Shown here piece after piece: positions 24,391-32,644 of a stretch of DNA of 64,000 bases. The stretch's first letter is position 1. Each line of letters opens with the position of its first letter. Source of the DNA: Kribbella antiqua. Lineage in GTDB: Bacteria > Actinomycetota > Actinomycetes > Propionibacteriales > Kribbellaceae. Where the stretch lies: contig NZ_SLWR01000012.1 in assembly GCF_004345665.1 (NCBI RefSeq), positions 186,001 through 250,000 of the forward strand, given 5' to 3'. The notes under the pieces are model-generated. The model was given only the letters and a program-made list of their open reading frames with translations, was not told where the DNA came from and did no database searches. A program made the position numbers and the translations under genes.

Positions 24391-24431
24391 CGTCGTCTCC
24401 CATCGCTGAACACAGCCCGGTCGACAGCTAA

Positions 24432-24458
24432 GACCGGACAGCCCACCGCGTTGTGACA
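24432..24458 (-). promoter_or_regulatory. Candidate ECF41 promoter for the sigma factor operon
   Basis: On the minus strand TGTCACA (24458-24452) is followed after 16 bases by GGTC (24435-24432). The known ECF41 promoter is TGTCACA, a 16-base spacer and CGTC, so only one base differs. It lies 42 bases before the start of the small acidic gene, consistent with autoregulation. Confidence 0.6.
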
Positions 24459-24465
24459 GGCCTGG

Positions 24466-24492
24466 CGTCACAAATCAGCCCGCTGCACTGTC
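24466..24492 (+). promoter_or_regulatory. Candidate ECF41 promoter for the ltrA-type gene
   Basis: On the plus strand CGTCACA (24466-24472), a 16-base spacer and TGTC (24489-24492) match the ECF41 consensus except at one base in each element. It lies 36 bases before the GTG start of the ltrA-like gene and is back to back with the leftward candidate. Confidence 0.5.
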
Positions 24493-24527
24493 TCAGGTGG
24501 CAAGAGATCAGGGAAGGAGCGAGACAA

Positions 24528-25745
24528 GTGCCCGACTCAGCGATCCGGATCCGCGTCCGGATGACCGCGCGTCCGATCGACGAACCACACCGGGTGGCCA
24601 GCCAGCTCGAGCTGTTGTTCGACCTCACCTTCGTGGTCGCGGTCGCCGCTGTCACCGCCCAGTTCGCGCACGACATCGCCGATGCGCACGCGCTCGACGC
24701 CCTGTTGCCCTTCCTGCAGGTGTTCTTCGCGATCTGGTGGGCCTGGATGAACTTCACCTGGTTCGCCTCGTCGTACGACACCGACGACGTCGCGTACCGC
24801 CTGCTGACGATGTTGCAGATGGGCGGTGTGCTCGTACTCGCGGCCGGCGTACCAGCAGCTGCGGGCCACTCCGACTATCGCGCGGTCGCGCTCGGCTACC
24901 TGATCATGCGGGCCGGTCTGGTCTCCCAATGGATCCGCGCCGGCGTCGAGGATCCCGAGCGGCGTCGTACGGCGTTCCGTTACGCGGGAGGCATCGCCGT
25001 CCTGCAGCTCGGCTGGGTCCTGTGGCTGCTCGTCCCGGCCGCTCTCGGACTGGCGGTCTTCCTCGTGCTCGTCGTACTCGAACTGGCGGTCCCGCGATGG
25101 GCGGAGCGGTCCGGAGCGACGAACTGGCATCCGCATCACATCGCCGAGCGGTACGGCCTGTTCACGATCATCCTGCTCGGCGAGAGCGTGCTGGCCGCGA
25201 CGACCGCCGTCCAGCGAGTCGTCGAGTCGGCCCACGTCAGCGCGGAACTCGTCACCGTCGCCGCCTGCGGCCTGATCCTGCTCTTCTCCCTCTGGTGGCT
25301 CTATTTCCTCCACCCAGCCGGCCATGGCCTCACCGAGAACCGCCACCGCTCGTACCGCTGGGGCTACGGCCATTACGCCCTGTTCGGCGCACTAGCCGCC
25401 CTCGGCGCCGGCCTCGAAGTCACCGTCGAACAAACCGGCCACCACCTCCCAGCCTCCCCCACCGCAGTCGGCTACGCGGTCGCCATCCCCATCGCCGCCT
25501 ACTTCATCTCCCTCTGGACCGTCCACACCGCTATCTCCACAACCCCTCTCGGCCCGCTGCCCACAATCACCGCCGCCGCCCTCGTCCTGCTCGTCCCGCT
25601 GACCACCCCATGGACCACCCCGCCCATCACGATCGCAGCCCTCACAACCATCTGCGTCGCACTGACCCTCATCACCACGATGACCCGGAGTAATCGGCGT
25701 GTCGCGTGCTGGACCCGAGTTGTCCCCGCGGGGCTCGGTGGCTAA
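24528..25745 (+). CDS. ltrA: Low temperature requirement protein A (LtrA) family membrane protein
   Basis: This is 405 residues from GTG 24528 with AAGGAG eight bases upstream. The family signature VASQLELLFDLTFVVAVAAV-TAQFAHDI is near the N-terminus and IAERYGLFTIILLGESVLAA near the middle, with WWAWMNFTWFASSYDTDDVA between them. About ten to eleven transmembrane segments are visible. LtrA was named from a Listeria cold-growth mutant; its biochemical role is unknown. The last dozen residues after TMTRSNRR may be readthrough of poor conservation. It is divergent from the ECF41 operon with a matching promoter candidate in front. Confidence 0.9.
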   Translation: MPDSAIRIRVRMTARPIDEPHRVASQLELLFDLTFVVAVAAVTAQFAHDIADAHALDALLPFLQVFFAIWWAWMNFTWFASSYDTDDVAYRLLTMLQMGGVLVLAAGVPAAAGHSDYRAVALGYLIMRAGLVSQWIRAGVEDPERRRTAFRYAGGIAVLQLGWVLWLLVPAALGLAVFLVLVVLELAVPRWAERSGATNWHPHHIAERYGLFTIILLGESVLAATTAVQRVVESAHVSAELVTVAACGLILLFSLWWLYFLHPAGHGLTENRHRSYRWGYGHYALFGALAALGAGLEVTVEQTGHHLPASPTAVGYAVAIPIAAYFISLWTVHTAISTTPLGPLPTITAAALVLLVPLTTPWTTPPITIAALTTICVALTLITTMTRSNRRVACWTRVVPAGLGG

Positions 25746-25755
25746 TGTCGCAAGT

Positions 25756-25850
25756 GCCGCGGGAGCTCGCACCGGAGCGGGCTGAGAGGGCGACTGCCAT
25801 GGGTGTCGCCGACCGCTGAACCTGAATCGGGTAATTCCGGCGTAGGGAGG
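25756..25850 (+). promoter_or_regulatory. TPP riboswitch (THI element)
   Basis: The conserved blocks are all present: the P1/P2 region with gcaccggagcgg, the pyrimidine-sensing ctgagaggg (25782-25790), a variable P3 arm (cgactgccatgggtgtcg), gaccgctgaacctgaatcgg and the closing gtaattccggcgtagggagg that also supplies the Shine-Dalgarno-like sequence for thiS. It ends six bases before the thiS start, so control of translation by thiamine pyrophosphate is likely. Confidence 0.92.
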
Positions 25851-25856
25851 ACGCGG

Positions 25857-26060
25857 ATGAACAACGTGTGGGTCAACGGCGAGGCGAAGACGGTGCCACC
25901 GGATCAGCCGGTCGCCGAACTGGTCCGCGAGTACTCCGATCGTGAGACCGGGATCGCGGTCGCCGTCAACCAGAACGTCCTGACCAGGTCCGAATGGGCC
26001 GGTACGACGCTGGCCGACGGCGATCGGGTGGAGATCGTCAGCGCGGTCCAGGGTGGTTGA
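25857..26060 (+). CDS. thiS: Sulfur carrier protein ThiS
   Basis: This is 67 residues from ATG 25857, seven bases after the riboswitch. It is a ubiquitin-like fold ending in the essential diglycine (VEIVSAVQGG), whose C-terminus is adenylated and thiocarboxylated to carry sulfur to thiazole synthase. MNNVWVNGEAKTVPPDQPVA and GIAVAVNQNVLTRSEW are typical of the family. Length is normal. thiG follows four bases later. No thiO or thiF is adjacent. Confidence 0.93.
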   Translation: MNNVWVNGEAKTVPPDQPVAELVREYSDRETGIAVAVNQNVLTRSEWAGTTLADGDRVEIVSAVQGG

Positions 26061-26064
26061 GACC

Positions 26065-26847
26065 ATGGACGACCCACTGGAGATCGCCGGCCACACCTAC
26101 ACGTCACGCCTGATCATGGGCACCGGCGGCTCGGCCAACCTGGAAGTGATGGAAGAGGCATTGATTGCCTCCGGCACCCAACTCACCACGGTCGCGATGC
26201 GCCGGCTCGGCACCGGCCACGAAGGCTCGATCCTCGATGTGCTCAAGCGCAACGGGATCGCCGTACTGCCGAACACCGCCGGCTGCCACACGGCGGCGGA
26301 AGCGGTACTCACGGCGCGGCTTGCGCGGGAGGCCCTGGAGACCGACCTGATCAAGGTCGAGGTGGTCGCCGACGACCACCTCCTGCTGCCCGATCCGATC
26401 GAGTTGCTGGACGCCGTCGACACGCTCGTCGCCGACGGATTCACCGTGCTGCCTTACACCAATGACGATCCGATCCTGGCGCGCCGGCTGGAGCAGGCGG
26501 GTTGTGCGGCGGTGATGCCGCTGGCCGCGCCGATCGGTTCCGCACTGGGCATCCGCAATCCGCACAACCTCGCGCTGATCGCCGAGGCAGCGAACGTCCC
26601 GGTCATCGTCGACGCCGGCATCGGTACGGCGAGCGACGCAGCCCTGGCGATGGAGCTCGGCTGCGACGCCGTCATGCTCGCCACTCCAGTCACCCGGGCC
26701 GAGAAGCCGGCTCTGATGGCAGCCGCGATGCGCGACGCCGTCAACGCCGGCCGAGCCGCCCGCCTGGCCGGCCGAGTCCCCCGCCGCTGGCACTCAGCCC
26801 TGGCATCCTCCCCAGTCACCGGCCTGCCAACATACGACGGCAGCTGA
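26065..26847 (+). CDS. thiG: Thiazole synthase ThiG
   Basis: This is 260 residues from ATG 26065; a GTG at 26053 overlapping thiS is also possible. The enzyme condenses deoxyxylulose phosphate, dehydroglycine and the ThiS thiocarboxylate into the thiazole ring. Visible motifs are SRLIMGTGGSANLEVMEEAL, VAMRRLGTGHEG, NTAGCHTAAEAVLTARLARE, LIKVEVVADDHLLLPD with the Schiff-base lysine, and VPVIVDAGIGTASDAALAME. Length and motifs indicate a working enzyme, cotranscribed with thiS under the TPP riboswitch. Confidence 0.93.
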   Translation: MDDPLEIAGHTYTSRLIMGTGGSANLEVMEEALIASGTQLTTVAMRRLGTGHEGSILDVLKRNGIAVLPNTAGCHTAAEAVLTARLAREALETDLIKVEVVADDHLLLPDPIELLDAVDTLVADGFTVLPYTNDDPILARRLEQAGCAAVMPLAAPIGSALGIRNPHNLALIAEAANVPVIVDAGIGTASDAALAMELGCDAVMLATPVTRAEKPALMAAAMRDAVNAGRAARLAGRVPRRWHSALASSPVTGLPTYDGS

Positions 26848-26848
26848 C

Positions 26849-27694
26849 TCAGCCGAGGAATTCCTCGACGGTCGTCACACGTCCGAGCAGCTTCGCTGTC
26901 GCCGCCGGGTCCACCGAGACCGGATGCGAACCGAGCCAACGCCACATCGTGGTCAGGTCTTTGCCGACGAACCGTTCGAAGAGCCGGACCGGCATCGGGA
27001 ATCCGCGTGGTCGCCGCCCCCGCACGAGCTGCCAGGCACGACGGCACTCGTCGATCGAGCGGAACTCGGCCGCGAGCGGCAGCTCCGCGCCGACGAAGCC
27101 GGCAGGTTCGCCGAACGCGCGGGCCGCGATTGCCCCGAGGTCGTCGACAGCCAGCCAGGGGATCTGCGTCCGATCGCCGGCCAGCTTGGGCATCACGTGC
27201 CAGACCGAGACGGGTGGGTAGAAATCCTTGTCCGTCATGAGTTCCATGAACGCCATCGGCCGGAGCACCGTCAAAGGAACCTCCAGCGAGCGCAGGTAGT
27301 CGGCGATGATCAGCTTCGACTCCCACGAGTCGACACCGGTACCACGCAAGCCCGGTCCGGCCGACCCATAGACAACGTGTTGTACGGCGGCAGCCCTGGC
27401 CGCGTCGGCGACGTTCTTCCCCTGCCGCACCTCGCCGTCATGCCCGGCGATCATCGGGTTCTGCACGCTGTAGACGCCGTACGCACCCTCGAACACGCGG
27501 ATCAACGAATCCGTGTCCGCCATGTCGCATTGAGCGACAACTGCGCCGGCCTTCCGCAAGGCCTCGCCGGCGTCAGAGTCAGGGGTACGGGTCAACGCAC
27601 GCACCTGCCAGCCGTCGGTCAGCAGGTGGCGCGCGACCGCGCCGCCCTGACGACCTGTTGCCCCCAGCACCGCGATGACCCCGTCATGCTCCAT
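26849..27694 (-). CDS. NmrA-like NAD(P)-binding protein
   Basis: This is 281 residues from ATG 27694. A Rossmann motif at the start (VIAVLGATGRQGGAVARHLL, G-x-x-G-x-x-G) and the following RALTRTPDSD mark an atypical SDR of the NmrA/HSCARG type, which binds NADP as a redox sensor or quinone-reductase-like protein. YGVYSVQNPMIAGHDGEVRQ-GKNVADAARAA and VLRPMAFMELMTDKDFYPPV are typical. The classical YxxxK catalytic pair is not evident, so a sensing role is more likely than catalysis. It ends one base after thiG on the opposite strand. Confidence 0.87.
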   Translation of the reverse strand: MEHDGVIAVLGATGRQGGAVARHLLTDGWQVRALTRTPDSDAGEALRKAGAVVAQCDMADTDSLIRVFEGAYGVYSVQNPMIAGHDGEVRQGKNVADAARAAAVQHVVYGSAGPGLRGTGVDSWESKLIIADYLRSLEVPLTVLRPMAFMELMTDKDFYPPVSVWHVMPKLAGDRTQIPWLAVDDLGAIAARAFGEPAGFVGAELPLAAEFRSIDECRRAWQLVRGRRPRGFPMPVRLFERFVGKDLTTMWRWLGSHPVSVDPAATAKLLGRVTTVEEFLG

Positions 27695-27715
27695 GCCACG
27701 CCCCCTTCCACCAGG

Positions 27716-29623
27716 CTAGGACTGCTGAAGCCTCCCGGCCAGATCCGGAGCCTCGGCGAGATCGATGGAGCGGTCAAGCAACAGCGCGGTCAGGGAAAGC
27801 GGAAGGTCCTGGTCTGGTTGGAGGGCTAGGGCGCTTTGCCAGGCCAGGGCGGGGCCGGCGCCGACGTAGTCGGTTGAGCGAAGGAACCACGGGCGTACGT
27901 CGGCTGAGGACTGAACCAGCAGCAGAGTCGTGACAGAGTCGCCGCGTTGCTGGACGAAAGCCAGCCAAGGACTGACAGAGCCATAAGCCGCGTCGGTGCC
28001 CTCACCGGCCTCGCTCAAAACAACCGTCGTCTCCGCCGAGGGCAGGCGCCAGAAGATCCCGCCGTACCCGGCACCTGGGCGGCCAGCGGTGGCCGGGCTG
28101 TCGATGCGGATGGGGCCGTAGCGTGCGGTGAGGACGCTGTGCCAGTCGAGGCGCCAGCCGCCTTCGGCCAACGCACCCGTCAGTTGCCGGCGTTCCACCA
28201 GTTGCGGGCGGCCCTGTTCGTCGTACCAGGTGATGTCGTCGGTGAGTGAGTTGCCGGCGTCGTGGTCGACCGTGACGCCGCGGCTGCGTTGCTGGCCGTG
28301 GTTCGTGAGCAGGGTCGGGCCGCGTCCGGGGAGGAATGTGCGACCACCCCAGTGGGAGGTTCCGTTGACTCCGGCAACGGCCAGCGAGACGCCGTAGTGG
28401 TGCCGGTGGTCGACCGGGCTGACCTCCGTCAGCGGGTGGCCGGCGAGCGTGCGTACAGGATGCAGATACGGCCGCGGCGAGTGCACCTGCGGCATCCGGC
28501 GTCCGAACTCGTAGTGCGCAAGGAGTCCGGAATCATTGCCGAGCACAAAGATGTCACCCTGCTGCTGCCAGCGCACCGGCCCGACCCGCCCGGACGGCGC
28601 GTCACTCAGCAATCTTGTTGCCTGCGGCACCGGTCCGGTACTCGCGCGCAACGCCAATCGCAGCTCCGGTACGCCGTCGACCTCAGCCTCTGACCCCGCG
28701 ATCTCGGCGTACAACCGCCGCCACGCCAACTCACCCAGCCCCTGCTGCGGAACCCGCACAGTGGTCAGCGACGGTACGGCGAACCGCGACAACCCGATGT
28801 CGTCCATGCCGGCCACGGACAGATCAGCCGGTACGGCGACGCCGACCTCGTTGAGCCGGGCAAGCAAACCGAACGCGACCAGATCGTTGAAGGCGACAAC
28901 GGCCGTCACATGCGACTCGAGCACCTTCTCGACGGCGCCGTACCCGTCCTCGATCGACGATCCACAAGGGATCCGGACGATCTCGAGCGCGGGGATCTCA
29001 CGCTCGGCGATCTCCAGCGACCGCAGCCGGTCGGTGTTCGACGCACTGCCCACCGGCCCGGCCAGATACGCGAGCCGCCGATGCCCGAGGCCGACGAGAT
29101 GGTCGACCACCGTCCGCACCGCACGGCCGAAGTCGACGCCGACCGAGGCGACTTCGGGCGGGCCCTGGCGGTTGACCAGGATCACCGGCTTCACCTGCGG
29201 CAGCAGCTCGAGCAGGCTGTCCTCCGCCAGCCGCGGCGACACCATGATCAAGGCGTCGCACCGCCGCCGGGCCTCCACTGCGATGTCCGCCTCGGCGGTC
29301 GGATCCTCGTCGGTCTCGGCGACCAGTACGCGATAACCAGCCGCCGCGGACGCGTTCGTGATACCGCGCAGGATCTGCTGGAACAACGGGTTCCCGAGGT
29401 CCGGGACGACCAGCGCGACCATGTTCGTCCGGCCGAGAGACAGGCTGCGGGCCAGGTCGCTGGGCCGGTAGTTCAACCGGTCGGCGGCGGCACGGACGCG
29501 TTCGGCGATCTCGGGCGCGACGGTGACGCGCCCGTTCATCACGCGCGACACGGTCGCCCGCGACACCTCCGCCGCCCGCGCGACATCGGCGATCGTGATC
29601 GAGTCCTTCGGAGTCCTACCCAT
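27716..29623 (-). CDS. LacI-family regulator fused to a C-terminal DUF6807/PmoA-like domain
   Basis: This is 635 residues from ATG 29623, sharing one base with the stop of the GH43 gene. Residues 8-55 are the LacI helix-turn-helix and hinge (ITIADVARAAEVSRATVSRV), and residues 60-330 the periplasmic-binding-like ligand domain (MVALVVPDLGNPLFQQILRG). From about 345 to the end a second domain follows with HSPRPYLHPVRTLAGHPLTE, VSPVDHRHHYGVSLAVAGVN and GYGGIFWRLPSAETTV, the pattern of DUF6807 (PmoA family). LacI proteins normally end near residue 340, so this is a genuine fusion. It presumably represses the neighbouring pectin genes through the AGAAACCGGTTTCT sites. Confidence 0.88.
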   Translation of the reverse strand: MGRTPKDSITIADVARAAEVSRATVSRVMNGRVTVAPEIAERVRAAADRLNYRPSDLARSLSLGRTNMVALVVPDLGNPLFQQILRGITNASAAAGYRVLVAETDEDPTAEADIAVEARRRCDALIMVSPRLAEDSLLELLPQVKPVILVNRQGPPEVASVGVDFGRAVRTVVDHLVGLGHRRLAYLAGPVGSASNTDRLRSLEIAEREIPALEIVRIPCGSSIEDGYGAVEKVLESHVTAVVAFNDLVAFGLLARLNEVGVAVPADLSVAGMDDIGLSRFAVPSLTTVRVPQQGLGELAWRRLYAEIAGSEAEVDGVPELRLALRASTGPVPQATRLLSDAPSGRVGPVRWQQQGDIFVLGNDSGLLAHYEFGRRMPQVHSPRPYLHPVRTLAGHPLTEVSPVDHRHHYGVSLAVAGVNGTSHWGGRTFLPGRGPTLLTNHGQQRSRGVTVDHDAGNSLTDDITWYDEQGRPQLVERRQLTGALAEGGWRLDWHSVLTARYGPIRIDSPATAGRPGAGYGGIFWRLPSAETTVVLSEAGEGTDAAYGSVSPWLAFVQQRGDSVTTLLLVQSSADVRPWFLRSTDYVGAGPALAWQSALALQPDQDLPLSLTALLLDRSIDLAEAPDLAGRLQQS

Positions 29624-31095
29624 CAAGCCGTCTCTCGCTCAGTGACCCGGACTGGGCCGAACACTGCCCCGCCACCCTCCATCGTGCCTTGCGGCGCCGC
29701 GGCGAACAGCCCCACCTCGGCCCCGATCCAGCGTCCCTCGACAGCCTGGAAAGTCCCGGCTTCCACCCACTCACCCCCCGCCCGGTAGGAGAACCGCACG
29801 ACCGCATTCTCATCCACCTCGGCCGCCAATTCGACGTACGGCGTCTCCAACTGAGCCTGATGCAGGAGCTCCTCGTCCGACGTGTCGCGTTCCCGCAGTA
29901 CGACGTCGACGCCGGCGGGCGTGCGATGCAGGCCGATCCACGCATACGTCTGGCCGAGTACGACGAGGCCGGCGCGAGCACCCGGGCCGCCACCATCGAG
30001 ACGGACCGAAGTCTCGAAGCGGCGGTGGTGGCCAGGCAACTGCTGGCCGAGAACCTGCGGAAGATTCCGCAGATTGCCGTCGTCGTCCGGGAGCACGGCC
30101 AAGCGCAGTTGGCCGTCCTTCGGGGCGTCGTACCAGTCCGGCTGCGGGTTCGCCTGCCAGTGCCACATCGGTGACAGCTCCGGGCCTTCGAAGGCGTCGG
30201 CGCGCTCGGGCTCACGCTGCTCACCTTCCGGCAAGGCATGTCGCAGGACCGGCTCGCCCTCCGCACCGATCACCGGCCAGCCGTCAACCCACTTCATCGG
30301 TTGCAGGTGGACGACGCGACCCGCCGGACCCCGATCGGAGAAATGCAGGAACCAGTCCTCGCCCTCGGGCGTGTCCACCCACGCACCCTGATGCGGCCCG
30401 TTGACCGGCGTCGACCCTTGCGCCAGTACGACCCGATCCTCGTACGGCCCGTACGGCGACGACGCGCGGAACACCGACTGCCAGCCGGTCGTCACCCCGC
30501 CGGCAGGCGCGAAGATCCAGTAGTAGCCGTCCCGCTTGTAGAACTTCGGCCCCTCGAGCGTTGTGTACCCGGGCAGCAGGTCTCCGTCGATGACCGTACG
30601 CCCGGGCCCGATCACCTGGTCCAGTTCGGGCGAGACCTCGCGAACGGTGAGCCGGTTCTTGATGCCGGCCCGGCTCTTCGCCCAGCCGTGGACGAGATAG
30701 CAGCGCCCGTCGTCGTCCCACAACGGGCAGGGATCGATCAGACCGCGACCGGGCAGCAGCAATCGCGGCTCGGACCAGACTCCGGCGGGATCCTTGGCGG
30801 TGAGCACGAACAGACCGTGATCCGGATCGGGGTAGACGATCCAGAAGCGCTCGTCGTGGTACCTGATGCTCGGCGCCCACACGCCACCGCCGTGCCGCGG
30901 GATCCGGAAGTGCTCGACCGGTGGGACCTCACGCAGGGCGTGGTTGACCAGCGTCCACGAAATGAGGTCGCGCGAATGCAGGACCGGAAGCCCTGGCGCC
31001 CGGTTGAAACTCGACGCGATCAGCCAGTAGTCGTCCCCGACGCGGACCGCGTCCGGATCCGGCCAGTCGGCGTCGAGTACCGGGTTCGCATACAT
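29623..31095 (-). CDS. Glycoside hydrolase family 43 with C-terminal beta-sandwich
   Basis: This is 490 residues from ATG 31095 (MYANPVLDADWPDPDAVRVG), which has GGAGGG four bases upstream; an ATG twelve bases earlier lacks such a site. The five-bladed propeller carries the catalytic base aspartate in DADWPDPD, the pKa-tuning aspartate in LIDPCPLWDDDGRCYLVHGW and the acid in TLEGPKFYKRDGYYWIFAPA. Residues 300-490 form the accessory beta-sandwich common in GH43. No signal peptide is present, so it acts in the cytoplasm on imported oligosaccharides, plausibly arabino- or galacto-side chains of pectin. It heads the operon that includes the LacI fusion. Confidence 0.9.
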   Translation of the reverse strand: MYANPVLDADWPDPDAVRVGDDYWLIASSFNRAPGLPVLHSRDLISWTLVNHALREVPPVEHFRIPRHGGGVWAPSIRYHDERFWIVYPDPDHGLFVLTAKDPAGVWSEPRLLLPGRGLIDPCPLWDDDGRCYLVHGWAKSRAGIKNRLTVREVSPELDQVIGPGRTVIDGDLLPGYTTLEGPKFYKRDGYYWIFAPAGGVTTGWQSVFRASSPYGPYEDRVVLAQGSTPVNGPHQGAWVDTPEGEDWFLHFSDRGPAGRVVHLQPMKWVDGWPVIGAEGEPVLRHALPEGEQREPERADAFEGPELSPMWHWQANPQPDWYDAPKDGQLRLAVLPDDDGNLRNLPQVLGQQLPGHHRRFETSVRLDGGGPGARAGLVVLGQTYAWIGLHRTPAGVDVVLRERDTSDEELLHQAQLETPYVELAAEVDENAVVRFSYRAGGEWVEAGTFQAVEGRWIGAEVGLFAAAPQGTMEGGGAVFGPVRVTERETA

Positions 31096-31175
31096 CAAGC
31101 CCTCCATCGGTCAGTCCATGGAAAACGCCTTCCGAACTCTAGGCGAGTCCGGGGCATTGTGTTACTTTCTCACGA

Positions 31176-31189
31176 AGAAACCGGTTTCT
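31176..31189. promoter_or_regulatory. LacI-type operator palindrome, site 1
   Basis: AGAAACCGGTTTCT is a perfect 14-bp palindrome with the central CG typical of LacI-family operators. It sits between the divergent GH43-lacI operon and the ABC binding-protein gene, 29 bases before the latter's start, and is identical to site 2. Confidence 0.8.
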
Positions 31190-31217
31190 CAAACCATCTG
31201 GCGTGGAGAGAAGGTCA

Positions 31218-32567
31218 ATGATGAGGCGCACGAGTTGGCTCCGGGCCGCCGCGGCCGCGGTAGCGGTCACCCTCACCATCGCGGGTTGCGCGGGCCCGAC
31301 GAGCGGTGGCGGGGACGCGGCGGCGAGCAACCCCGACGACTGGGGTGAGGCGAAGGGCACGGTCCAGTTCTGGGACACCAACGCCAATCCGGCGCTGACC
31401 AAGAAGTGGCAGAAACTGATCGGCGACTTCAACGCCGCCAACCCCGACATCAAGGTCGAGTACGTCGGCCTGCCCAACTCGTCGTACCTGCAGAAGGTCG
31501 ACAACGCGCTGGCCTCCGGCGAGATCCCCGACGTACTGCTGATCGGCAACGACGTCGCGCACCTGATCGCGCAGAACGCGCTGGTGTCGCTCGATGACGC
31601 GTACGAGAAGTCCGGCCTGACCGGGAAGATCGACGCCGGCATGCTCAAACTCGAGCGGCAGAACTCGGCCGATTCCAAGCTCTACAAGGCACCGTTAAGC
31701 GCACTGTCCGATGTGATCTGGTACCGGACCGACTGGCTCAAGCAGAAGGGTCTGGCCGAGCCGAAGACCTACGACGAGTTCTTCGAGCTGACCCAGAAGC
31801 TGACCGAGAAGGACAAGAACCGGTTCGGGTTCGCGTTCCGCGGCGGGCCGGGGTCGATGCCGCCGATGTTCGCGATGACGTACGGCCAGGCGGGAATCGG
31901 CAAGTTCTTCACCGACGACGGCAAGGCGACCTTCAACTCGCCGGAGGCGGTCAAGGCGCTCGAGCGGTACGTCGGTCTGTACGGCACGGTCAGCGCACCG
32001 GCCGACCTGTCCAACGACTACGCCAAGATCGTCGCCGCGTTCGACGGCGGCTCGGCCTGGGCGACGCACCACAACCTCGGCTCGACTCAGGACCACTTCA
32101 AGGCGCTCGGCCCGTCGAACGTGGCCGGGGTGCAGCCGTTCCCGAACGCCGACGGGGTGATCACGGCGACCGCGCCGGCCATCTCCGGCCTCGGCATCCT
32201 GGCGAAGAGCCAGAAGAAGGCGGCGGCCTGGAAGTTCGTCGAGTACCTGAGTACGACGGCCAACTCGGAGTGGTGCGAAGCCGTCGGCCAGGTACCCGCC
32301 AACACTGAGGCCGCGAAGGCGCCCTGGGTGCAGGAGTCCCAGCCGCTGAAGGCGATCGTCGAGACGTCGAAGAACCCGAAGACGCAGTACTTGCAGCTAC
32401 CGACGTACCTGCCGGACTGGAGCAAGATCCTGAAGACCGAGATGGAACCCGACTTCCAGAAGGTCCTCCAGAAGCAACTCACCGCCCAGTCCTTCGCCGA
32501 CAAGTACGCCGCCCGCTTCGAGCAGGCCAAGAAGGAATACGACTCGTCGCTCAAGGGCGGCAAGTAG
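31218..32567 (+). CDS. ABC sugar transporter substrate-binding lipoprotein
   Basis: This is 449 residues from ATG 31218, behind gagaagg. The leader RTSWLRAAAAAVAVTLTIAG-C ends in a lipobox (IAGC), so the protein is anchored outside the membrane. It is a family 1 (MalE-like) solute-binding protein: VQFWDTNANPALTKKWQKLI, IPDVLLIGNDVAHLIAQNAL, GPGSMPPMFAMTYGQAGIG and KKAAAWKFVEYLSTTANSEW. The two permeases are encoded 3.5 kb downstream, after the lyase genes. An operator palindrome directly upstream suggests LacI control. The ligand is probably an unsaturated galacturonide oligomer or similar pectin fragment, inferred from context only. Confidence 0.9.
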   Translation: MMRRTSWLRAAAAAVAVTLTIAGCAGPTSGGGDAAASNPDDWGEAKGTVQFWDTNANPALTKKWQKLIGDFNAANPDIKVEYVGLPNSSYLQKVDNALASGEIPDVLLIGNDVAHLIAQNALVSLDDAYEKSGLTGKIDAGMLKLERQNSADSKLYKAPLSALSDVIWYRTDWLKQKGLAEPKTYDEFFELTQKLTEKDKNRFGFAFRGGPGSMPPMFAMTYGQAGIGKFFTDDGKATFNSPEAVKALERYVGLYGTVSAPADLSNDYAKIVAAFDGGSAWATHHNLGSTQDHFKALGPSNVAGVQPFPNADGVITATAPAISGLGILAKSQKKAAAWKFVEYLSTTANSEWCEAVGQVPANTEAAKAPWVQESQPLKAIVETSKNPKTQYLQLPTYLPDWSKILKTEMEPDFQKVLQKQLTAQSFADKYAARFEQAKKEYDSSLKGGK

Positions 32568-32610
32568 CCCCCTCGTCCGACGTTTGACGACGGACAGTGA
32601 CGACCAAGCT

Positions 32611-32624
32611 AGAAACCGGTTTCT
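32611..32624. promoter_or_regulatory. LacI-type operator palindrome, site 2
   Basis: This is a second perfect AGAAACCGGTTTCT, located 43 bases after the binding-protein gene and 20 bases before the pectate lyase start. It implies that the lyase genes can be transcribed and repressed separately from the binding protein. Confidence 0.8.
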
Positions 32625-32644
32625 CTCTGCATAGGAGACCTCTC

